Shown: in pieces, positions 54,973 to 64,000 of the stretch
How the letters are laid out: each line of letters opens with the position of its first letter
How positions within the stretch are numbered: position 1 is the stretch's first letter
From: Liolophura sinensis
Taxonomy: Eukaryota > Mollusca > Polyplacophora > Chitonida > Chitonidae
Reading direction: 5' to 3'
NCBI RefSeq assembly: GCF_032854445.1
Contig: NC_088307.1
Location: forward strand, 3,412,001-3,476,000
Length of the DNA stretch: 64,000 nucleotides
Made by a program: the position numbers and the translations under genes
Notes under the pieces: model-generated
Database searches by the model: none
The model's input: only the letters and a program-made list of their open reading frames with translations
Told to the model about the DNA's origin: nothing

Positions 54973-55069
54973 CTCTGTTGAATATAAGACATAAAAAAAA
55001 CATTTTAAAGAAATGTATTATAAGGAATGTATAGCTATAAATGACAGCATTTTTTTTTACACATCTGGT

Positions 55070-55347
55070 CTATTTATTTATTTATTTAATTGGTGTTTTA
55101 CTGTCTGTACTCAAAAATATTTCAATTATGCGACGATGGCCAGCATTGCGGTGGTAGGAAACCGGGCAGAGCCCGGGGGAACCCACGACGATCCACAGAT
55201 TGCTGCATACCTTCCCACGTACGGCCGGAGAGGAAGCTAACATTAGTTAGTCACTGACCAATGGAAGCTGAACTCACAACGGCCGCATTGATGAGAGGCT
55301 CCTGGGGCATTGTGCCATGCTGGCGCGCTATCCAGCTCGGCCACCCG
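55070..55347 (-). mobile_element. SINE-A, full length
   Basis: Reversed tail (TATTTATTTATTTAATTGGTG), 'gcgacgatggccagcattgc', 'gcagagcccgggggaaccca', 'cacgtacggccggagaggaa', 'gatgagaggctcctggggca', and head end 'gctggcgcgctatccagctc'. It lies about 95 bp upstream of the Tyr/Gly-rich gene's splice acceptor, so it is probably in its 5' UTR intron. Confidence 0.92.
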
Positions 55348-55390
55348 CATCTGGTCACATGGAAACTATACTAAACTGACTATACTGACG

Positions 55391-55662
55391 ACAGGGGCCT
55401 CCGTAGCTCAGTTGGTTAGCGAGCTAGCGCAGCGTAATGACCCAGGAGTCTCTCACCAATGCAGTCGCTGTGAGTTCAAGTCGAGCTTCCTCTCCGGCCG
55501 TACGTGGGAAGATTTGCCAGCAACCTGCCGTGGGTTTCCCTGGTCGTGGGTTTCCCCCGGGCTGTGCCCGGTTTCCTCCCACCATAATGCTGGCCGCCGT
55601 GGTATAAGTGAAATATTCTTGAGTACGGCGTAAATCACCAATCAAATAAATAAATAAATAAA
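55391..55662 (+). mobile_element. SINE-A, full length with perfect 10-bp target duplication
   Basis: Head 'ggggcctccgtagctcagtt' (A box TAGCTCAGTTGG) and B-box region 'gtgagttcaagtc'. The body has a local duplication ('cgtgggtttccc' twice) and an AAATAAATAAAT tail. TATACTGACG occurs exactly at 55381-55390 and 55663-55672. It is inverted relative to 55070-55347, with a 43-bp spacer. Confidence 0.96.
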
Positions 55663-56224
55663 TATACTGACGGCCGAAATGCGAATTTATTTTTATTTGA
55701 TTGGTCTTTCACGCCTTTTTGAAGAATTTTTGCACTTTTTGTACGGTGGCTTGGTTTTTGGAAGGAGCTTTCACCAGATACCTGACAAACTCTCTGACTT
55801 CAAGAAAGAAATGAAATAACTAGCTACCCAATCTTATGGTCATTTTATATTTTCACCAAATAAGCTATGTGTATACGATGAGATACACAGGACGTCATTA
55901 TCACATAAATAAGTGAAACGTCCAGTTAACTAGTTAAATAAGCAAACCAAATATGTCAAGATGGGAGCGGGCCGAGTGAGTAAGACGTTTTTGCTTCAAT
56001 CGCCAGGACACACAACGTTGGGGTTCAGTTAATGTGGAAAATTTCCACAAGTCCCGAGGCGTCATGGAGCGGGAACAGGTTTCATTCCTCTACTGTTTGT
56101 TGAAATATACTTCTCTTCCATCAATATAATTTGCATGTTTGTATGGATTGAATAGTCTGTCAAAAGCCGGTGTTTTTATTGTGGGCACATCAGTTTTCTC
56201 TACACCTGATGCTCATCCCCAATG

Positions 56225-56285
56225 TACATTTTTTTAGTGTAACGTGAAATTAAAATCAAATAAATAAATAAATAAGTAAATAAAT
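56225..56285 (+). mobile_element. SINE tail fragment
   Basis: 'gtgtaacgtgaaattaaaat' followed by (AAATAAATAAGT)n. Only the 3' end of a SINE-like element. Confidence 0.5.
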
Positions 56286-56399
56286 AAACCAGTCAGAATT
56301 CTCGACAATTGACTTATCGCACTACACTGAACATTGGACTTACCATCCCTCTTATTTCAAACCGAGGATCGTATTTGTTAAAAAGAAATCTGTATATTT

Positions 56400-57112
56400 T
56401 AGCATCACTAACATGACGTCAGAGTACATAGAACGAAATAATTTTAACATCACTAACATGACGTCAGAGTACATAGAACGAAATAATTCTAACATCACTA
56501 ACATGACGTCAGAGTACATAGAACGAAATAACTCTAACATCACTAACATGACGTCAGAGTACATAGAACGAAATAATTCTAACATCACTAACATGACGCC
56601 AGAGTACATAGAACGAAAAAATTCTAACATCACTAACATGACGTCAGAGTATATAGAACGAAATAATTCTAACATCACTAACATGGCGTCAGAGTACATA
56701 GAACGAAATAATTCTAACATCACTAACATGACGACAGAGTACATAGAACGAAATAACTCTAACATCACTAACATGACGTCAGAGTACATAGAACGAAATA
56801 ATTCTAACATCACTAACAGGACATCAGAGTACATAGAACGAAATAACTCTAACATCACTAACATGACGTCAGAGTATATAGAACGAAATAATTCTAACAT
56901 CACTAACATGACGTCAGAGTACATAGAACGAAATAACTCTAACATCACTAACATGGCGTCAGAGTACATAGAACGAAATAATTCTAACATCACTAACATG
57001 ACGTCAGAGTACATAGAACAAAATAATTCTAACATCACTAACATGACGTCAGAGTACATAGAACGAAATAATTCTAACATCACTAACATGACGTCCGAGT
57101 ATATAGAATGAA
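56400..57112. repeat. 45-bp minisatellite, about 16 copies
   Basis: 'atgacgtcagagtacataga' plus 'acgaaataattctaacatcactaac' (given in parts) repeats at a strict 45 bp. Plus-strand unit peptide MTSEYIERNNSNITN (with N-x-[ST] sequons); minus-strand unit MLVMLELFRSMYSDV. Both strands are open for more than 230 codons only because 45 is a multiple of three. Confidence 0.95.
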
Positions 57113-57129
57113 ATATATGATAGCTTTGT

Positions 57130-57262
57130 AATTTTATTTATTTATTTGATTGCTGCTTAACTCGATACTCAAGAGCTCATACTTATACGATGAGGTTCAG
57201 TTTACGGATGGAGGACATCAATGTCTGGCGTAAACCACCGACATTTGGCAAGATACTGGGGA
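57130..57262 (-). mobile_element. SINE-A-related variant
   Basis: 'tttatttatttgattgctgc', 'tactcaagagctcatactta', 'cagtttacggatggaggaca', 'aaaccaccgacatttggcaa'. Same variant body as 27785-27960. Confidence 0.65.
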
Positions 57263-57599
57263 ACTCCCATATTTGACATACAAACACATGTACTCATCAC
57301 ATATCTTCAACGAACGTTAGACTGCTCAAACGACCACAAGAGCGCCATTTACCGCTTATTGTCATCAATTAGGCTTGACTAGAAGCGAGAGCGGGGCAAT
57401 AAACGCTTTGTGGTTTTAAGTGTGAACAATATTTAGAGTGTATATATAATCGCTGCATTTTCAGGTTTCAACTTAATTGGCCAGTTAATATTTATTCTCA
57501 AAGCTGATATAAGAAAATAGAAAGATATTCCTCACTGCTATGTACTTATGATGTATTCATGTGCTCTGAAATGAGTGAGACAGTGAGCTGCAACTTCCT

Positions 57600-57690
57600 C
57601 TTGCGGTCTTAGGTGTGACCCGATCCAGGACTGACTCTGGATCTACTGCCTCCGAAGCGGACGCTCTACCAAATGAGCCATCGGGGCGGG
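57600..57690 (-). mobile_element. tRNA-like SINE head
   Basis: In reverse: 'ccgatggctcatttggtaga', 'gcgtccgcttcggaggcagt', 'agtcctggatcgggtc'. A and B box-like elements are present, close to a real tRNA cloverleaf order, but there is no CCA-ready acceptor stem pairing that I can establish. Confidence 0.55.
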
Positions 57691-57764
57691 TATATGCTCT
57701 GAAACCACTTTGTGATGAAGTGATTCTTTTCAGCCATTCAGTGCAAACCGGGGTTTGGTCATAC

Positions 57765-57850
57765 CATAGACTTTAACATTGGAAAAATTGTTATGTACGA
57801 CGTTAAACCCCAAGCATACATACATACATACATACATACATACATACATT
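57765..57850 (+). repeat. SINE-C-type 3' end with (CATA)n
   Basis: 'ttgttatgtacgacgttaaa' then 'ccccaagcatacatacatac', about nine CATA units. Confidence 0.75.
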
Positions 57851-58444
57851 CAGTGACCCAGTGATCAGTGGTGTACTTAATAATTTAGGATGACCAGTCT
57901 TACAGAAGATTAGCTACGACAGCAAATGTGTTTACAAACCCTTCCACCATAATTGTGTGTACATTTCTGTCCTGTTATTATTGAGCACGTTTTGTTTCAA
58001 CGTATGATGATCTGTCACGGATAAGGAAAGATTGAAACTTCTATTTTTACTTATACCGAAACGACGTCACATACCTCATTTATTTATCTATCGCCTTAAA
58101 ATGTTTCCCATGTCCGTCAGCGTGCTTGTCGCTATTCCGTGTTTTTGATACAACATTTGTTGTCACCCGGTCTACATATACTATGGACCAGTGCACTAAC
58201 TATAGAATTTAAATCTAAACTTAGCTACTTTCATGACTGACGGCATCAACACCGTGATGAAGAGATCGCGTTTCTAAGTGAACTGAAGTGATTGAAATAC
58301 TTGAACTAACTATTTGCACGATGTTAAATGTGTGTACACGATTTCCTGATTAGCTTGAAGTCGTGTCTGGTTGCATTCAACATTGTACGATCTGACTGAG
58401 AAAAATTCAAATATTCAAATTTTAATCAAATTCCTTACTGACCT

Positions 58445-58612
58445 ATTTATTTATTTTATTTATTTGATTGGTGTTTTACGCCGTACTCAAGAATAAGTCA
58501 ATTACATGACCATTCCACTTGCGGTTGGAGAGAAATCCAAAATCAGCTGAACTTGAACTCACAGCGACTGCATTGGTGGGAGTTTCCTTGGTCATTGCGC
58601 TCTTATTGATAA
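58445..58612 (-). mobile_element. SINE-A, internally deleted
   Basis: 'tttatttgattggtgtttta', 'cgccgtactcaagaataagt', 'tgaacttgaactcacagcga', 'ctgcattggtgggagtttcc'. The central CCCGGG part is missing. Confidence 0.88.
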
Positions 58613-58639
58613 ATGATTGATTGGCTCTTTATTGTTTCA

Positions 58640-61600
58640 TTTTGTATAGCGTAATACTGTGATTTGTCTGTTTGTGGTGTAACGTAATGCTGTGATCTAT
58701 CTGTTTGTGGTGTAACGTAATACTTTCTATCTGTTTGTGGTGTAAGGTAATCCTGTGACCTATCTGTTTGTGGTGTAACGTAATACTGTGATCTATCTGT
58801 TTGCGGTGTAACGTAATGCTGTGATCTATCTGTTTGTGGTGTAACGTAATGATGTGATCTATCTTTTTGTGGTGTAACGTAATACTTTCTATCTGTTTGT
58901 GGTGCAACGTAATACTGTGATCTATCTATCTGTGGTGTAACGTAATCCTGTGACCTATCTGTTTGTGGTGTATCGTAATCCTGTGACCTATCTGTTTGTG
59001 GTGTATCGTAATACTGTGATTTATCTTTTTGTGGTGTAACGCAATACTTTGATCTATCTATATGTGGTGTAACGTAATACTTTGATCTATCTATTTGTGG
59101 TGTATCGTAATACTTTGATCTATCTGTTTGTGGTGTAACGTAATCCTGTGATCTATCTATTTGTGGTGTAACGTAATGCTGTGATCTATCTGTTTGTGGT
59201 GTAACGTAATACTGTGATCTGTCTGTTTGTGGTGTAACGTAATACTGTGATCTATCTGTTTGTGGTGTAACATAATGATGTGATCTATCTGTTTGTGGTG
59301 TAACGTAATACTTTCTATCTGTTTGTGGTGTAACGTAATACTATGATCTATCTGTTTGTGGTGTAACGTAATGCTGTGATCTATCTATTTGTGGTGTAAC
59401 GTAATACTTTCTATCTGTTTGTGGTGTAACGTAATACTGTGATCTATCTATTTGTGGTGTAACGTAATACTGTGATCTATTTGTTTGTGGTGTAACGTAA
59501 TGGTGTGATCTATCTGTTTGTGGTGTAACGTAATACTTTGATCTATCTGTTTGTGGTGTAACATAATACTTTGATCTATCTGTTTGTGGTGTAACGTAAT
59601 GCTGGGATTTATCTAGTTGTGGTGTAACGTAATCCTGTGATCTATCTATTTGTGGTGTAACGTAATGCTGTGATCTATCTGTTTGTGGTGTAACGTAATA
59701 CTGTGATCTGTCTGTTTGTGGTGTAACGTAATACTGTGATCTATCTGTTTGTGGTGTAACATAATGATGTGATCTATCTATTTGTGGTGTAACGTAATAC
59801 TTTCTATCTGTTTGTGGTGTAACGTAATACTATGATCTATCTGTTTGTGGTGTAACGTAATGCTGTGATCTATCTATTTGTGGTGTAACGTAATACTTTC
59901 TATCTGTTTGTGGTGTAACGTAATACTGTGATCTATCTATTTGTGGTGTAACGTAATACTGTGATCTATTTGTTTGTGGTGTAACGTAATGGTGTGATCT
60001 ATCTGTTTGTGGTGTAACGTAATACTTTGATCTATCTGTTTGTGGTGTAACATAATACTTTGATCTATCTGTTTGTGGTGTAACGTAATGCTGGGATTTA
60101 TCTAGTTGTGGTGTAACGTAATGCTGTGATCTATCTGTTTGTGGTGTAACGTAATACTGTGATCTATCTGTTTGTGGTGTAACGTAATGCTGTGATCTAT
60201 CTGTTTGTGGTGTAACGTAATACTTTCTATCTGTTTGTGGTGTAACGTAATACTGTGATCTATCTGTTTGTGGTGTAACGTAATGCTGTGATCTATCTGT
60301 TTGTGGCGTAACGTAATGCTGTGATCTATCTGTTTGTGGTGTAACGTAATACTTTCTATCTGTTTGTGGTGTAACGTAATACTGTGATCTATCTATCTGT
60401 GGTGTAACGTAATCCTGTGACCTATCTGTTTGTGGTGTATCGTAATCCTGTGACCTATCTGTTTGTGGTGTATCGTAATACTGTGATTTATCTTTTTGTG
60501 GTGTAACGCAGTACTTTGATCTATCTATATGTGGTGTAACGTAATACTTTGATCTATCTATTTGTGGTGTATCGTAATACTTTGATCTATCTGTTTGTGG
60601 TGTAACGTAATCCTGTGATCTATTTATTTGTGGTGTAACGTAATGCTGTGATCTATCTGTTTGTGGTGTAACGTAATACTGTGATCTGTCTGTTTGTGGT
60701 GTAACGTAATACTGTGATCTATCTGTTTGTGGTGTAACGTAATACTGTGATCTGTCTGTTTGTGGTGTAACGTAATACTATGATCTATCTGTTTGTGGTG
60801 TAACGTAATGCTGTGATCTATCTATTTGTGGTGTAACGTAATACTGTGATCTGTCTGTTTGTGGTGTAACGTAATACTGTGATCTGTCTGTTTGTGGTGT
60901 AACGTAATACTATGATCTATCTGTTTGTGGTGTAACGTAATGCTGTGATCTATCTATTTGTGGTGTAACGTAATACTTTCTATCTGTTTGTGGTGTAACG
61001 TAATACTGTGATCTATCTATTTGTGGTGTAACGTAATACTGTGATCTATTTGTTTGTGGTGTAACGTAATGGTGTGATCTATCTGTTTGTGGTGTAACGT
61101 AATACTTTGATCTATCTGTTTGTGGTGTAACATAATACTGTGATCTATCTGTTTGTGGTGTAACGTAATACTGTGATCTATCTGTTTGTGGTGTAACGTA
61201 ATGCTGTGATCTATCTGTTTGTGGTGTAACGTAATACTTTCTATCTGTTTGTGGTGTAACGTAATACTGTGATCTATCTGTTTGTGGTGTAACGTAATGC
61301 TGTGATCTATCTGTTTGTGGCGTAACGTAATGCTGTGATCTATCTGTTTGTGGTGTAACGTAATACTTTCTATCTGTTTGTGGTGTAACGTAATACTGTG
61401 ATCTATCTATCTGTGGTGTAACGTAATCCTGTGACCTATCTGTTTGTGGTGTATCGTAATCCTGTGACCTATCTGTTTGTGGTGTATCGTAATACTGTGA
61501 TTTATCTTTTTGTGGTGTAACGCAGTACTTTGATCTATCTATATGTGGTGTAACGTAATACTTTGATCTATCTATTTGTGGTGTATCGTAATACTTTGAT

Positions 61601-62745
61601 CTATCTGTTTGTGGTGTAACGTAATCCTGTGATCTATTTATTTGTGGTGTAACGTAATGCTGTGATCTATCTGTTTGTGGTGTAACGTAATACTGTGATC
61701 TGTCTGTTTGTGGTGTAACGTAATACTGTGATCTATCTGTTTGTGGTGTAACGTAATACTGTGATCTGTCTGTTTGTGGTGTAACGTAATACTATGATCT
61801 ATCTGTTTGTGGTGTAACGTAATGCTGTGATCTATCTATTTGTGGTGTAACGTAATACTGTGATCTGTCTGTTTGTGGTGTAACGTAATACTGTGATCTG
61901 TCTGTTTGTGGTGTAACGTAATACTATGATCTATCTGTTTGTGGTGTAACGTAATGCTGTGATCTATCTATTTGTGGTGTAACGTAATACTTTCTATCTG
62001 TTTGTGGTGTAACGTAATACTGTGATCTATCTATTTGTGGTGTAACGTAATACTGTGATCTATTTGTTTGTGGTGTAACGTAATGGTGTGATCTATCTGT
62101 TTGTGGTGTAACGTAATACTTTGATCTATCTGTTTGTGGTGTAACATAATACTTTGATCTATCTGTTTGTGGTGTAACGTAATGCTGGGATTTATCTAGT
62201 TGTGGTGTAACGTAATGCTGTGTTCTATCTATATGTGGTGTAACGTAATGGTGTGATCTGTCTATCTGTGGTGTAACGTAATGCTGTGATCTATCTGTTT
62301 GTGGTGTAACGTAATGCTGTGATCTATCTGTTTGTGGTGTAACGTAATGCTGTGGTCTGTCTATATGTGGTGTAACGTAATGCTGTGATCTATCTGTTTG
62401 TGGTGTAACGTAATGCTGTGGTCTGTCTATATGTGGTGTAACGTAATGCTGTGATCTATATCTTTGTGGTGTAACGTAATACTTTCTATCTATCTATCTG
62501 TGGTGTAACGTAATACTGTGATTTATCTTTTTGTGGTGTAACGTAATGCTGTGTTCTGTCTATATGTGGTGTAACGTAATACTTTGATCTATCTATTTGT
62601 GGTGTAACGTAATGCTGTGATCTATCTGTTTGTGGTGTAACGTAATGCTGTGTTCTATCTATATGTGGTGTAACGTAATGCTGTGATTTATCTTTTTGTG
62701 GTGTAACGTAATACTGAGATCTATCTCTTTGTGGTGTAACGAAGT
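58640..62745. repeat. 33-bp satellite, about 4.1 kb, with higher-order structure
   Basis: The monomer TGTGATCTATCTGTTTGTGG plus TGTAACGTAATAC (33 bp) is repeated about 125 times, with a recurrent 30-bp variant (CTTTCTATCTG in place of CTGTGATCTATCTG). Rare variant monomers (CTGGGATTTATCTAGTTG, GGCGTAACG, CGCAGTACTTTG) mark higher-order repeats: 60121-61134 and 61135-62148 are near-identical 1014-bp units, and a 489-bp spacing occurs at 59601/60090. Minus-strand frames (YYVTPQTDRSQ, ITLHHKQIDHS) are broken by TAG in CTATGATC monomers, so no protein is supported. Confidence 0.97.
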
Positions 62746-64000
62746 CATTCTTTGAAAAGGATGCATTTGAATAGGGACCTACATAACCCGCCTGGATATG
62801 TAGGTATCCAGGCATACTTTATAGGTGAACTCAACGATTATCGACGGCAATATTGAAAGCCCGACCACCACTATTGTACAATTTGTTTACATCAGATTAC
62901 CCTGATAATAAAACATTTTTTCCTTAAATTCCAAGTTTATAGTTGGAAAAACTCTTGAAGTTCATGAAAGCAATAAATAACATCTTATTACATATAGCAG
63001 TACAAGTAACTACAAGCAGATTTATTTTTTTGCCGGCCGGTAAATACATATTACCTCTAATTATAAAGGCTTTAATGGGATTTTTTTTATATAGAACTTA
63101 GCACTGGTCGTAACAGTAATGTACATATTTAACCTCTCTTACTGTTATTAATAAGAACACAATATGACAGTAGCCTATTACTTTGGTGCAAAACTTTTTT
63201 CGAATTCAAATGGTGATATTCCGCTTACTCACCGAACGTTATGGAGGCTTGTGTCAAGTACTGGTCGTCTCAAATTCCAAACAGGCGGTTAGCGGTTTAG
63301 TTCTGATTGTGTAACAGCGTACTCCCCATTCCCACTGGAACTAATCGGTGGACTTGTTTTAACGACAGAGGGCGCTGTGCTCTATCTCAAAAGCGGTATA
63401 TCAGATTGGTGAGTCCCACTCTCGCAAAAAAATGTTTCCTTTGCAGAACAGTCAACCTTCTTTGTCCGCTTTTCTAAACGCAATGGACCTTTCTAAACCT
63501 GATTATTTATTTTGCATAATAAAAGAAAAAAACGTTACCACGCCCATCTCATGATTAACTCGGTTCTGTCATTTGCAGTTTACAAAGTACTGTAATTGTG
63601 TATCAAAATGAGAGAAATGAAGTCTGCTTCGCTACATGTCCTTTTAGACTTCTAATTACAAATACAAATTGCAAAGATCAGTAAAAAAAATAAACACTTT
63701 TCTACCTCCATCTATGAAGAGGTGGTTCTATTCATTTTCTCTACAGGATTACATGAATATGCATAATTCCTCATTATTATTCACAATAATATCCAATATC
63801 ATGCATAAGTTCAAATGATGTGTCTACTTTAGGAATCTTGACTTCTAGTTGTGGTACATCCGTCAGATGCCCGATCGTCACGTACTAAAAGATTTTCCAT
63901 TCATCAGAACTGTCAGCAATTTCCTCACGACCTGTTTATAAATATTTTTACAGCGTGCAACAGAGGTTATTTTTGTCATAGCAACATATGTCAAAGCAGC
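62746..64000. other. Anonymous AT-rich DNA
   Basis: No gene, RNA or repeat recognised between the satellite and the right edge. Confidence 0.55.

Noticed and set aside
57600-57690. A functional tRNA gene
   Set aside because: Pol III box-like elements are present, but I could not pair an acceptor stem, and related sequences are interspersed as SINE heads.
62486-62815. 109-residue frame with YVTPQTDRSQ repeats
   Set aside because: It is the edge of the 33-bp satellite; the frame is broken by a CTAT insertion and by TAG-bearing monomers further in.

Overview
The window looks like animal nuclear DNA, most likely from a lophotrochozoan and probably a mollusc. The reasons are: coding sequence broken by short GT-AG introns; large AT-rich non-coding stretches; many minisatellites; and dozens of copies of a tRNA-headed, (AAAT)n-tailed SINE of a type I associate with molluscan genomes. 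I see no bacterial operon, rRNA, CRISPR or viral structure. The species cannot be named from sequence alone.

Genes. (1) A four-coding-exon minus-strand gene (29484-36101) joins in frame to an 803-residue secreted protein. It carries a SOUL/heme-binding domain flanked by long Gly/Asn/Pro-rich arms and ends in a tandem PPPW 11-residue repeat. (2) The first coding exon of a second SOUL gene lies at 1681-1848 (minus), with the same domain entry and the same phase-0 donor; its other exons are outside the window. (3) Two more minus-strand secreted low-complexity proteins follow: a Gly-rich protein with an Arg-rich tail (45467-46189) and a Tyr/Gly/Pro-rich protein (53950-54972). All four secreted genes have a 3' splice-site-like sequence 2 to 6 nt before the ATG, so each probably has an untranslated first exon. 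Their composition recalls extracellular or shell-matrix proteins, but that role is inference. (4) A three-member family of two-exon genes that I do not recognise lies at 13438-14681 and 18493-19457 (minus, a tandem segmental duplication) and at 24548-26607 (plus, diverged). All three have the same phase-2 intron, a PPPPxP-PKPxTA motif before it and an F-x-RN[SC]PxR[KR]A basic motif after it.

Layout. 1-1.1 kb: 62-bp satellite. 1.6-1.9 kb: SOUL exon. 2-13 kb: dispersed repeats and otherwise anonymous DNA. 13-20.6 kb: duplicated family genes, with a decayed satellite and a perfect hairpin between them. 20.6-29 kb: repeats plus the third family member. 29-37.4 kb: large SOUL gene, with minisatellites in its introns. 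37-45 kb: SINE-dense. 45-55 kb: two secreted-protein genes, a MITE and some coding-like relics. 55-62.7 kb: an inverted SINE pair, a 45-bp minisatellite and a 4.1-kb 33-bp satellite with a 1014-bp higher-order repeat. 62.75-64 kb: nothing recognisable.

Functional links are limited. The secreted proteins could be co-expressed extracellular-matrix or heme-related products. The three-member family looks intracellular (basic, Pro-rich, S/T-P sites, no signal peptide).
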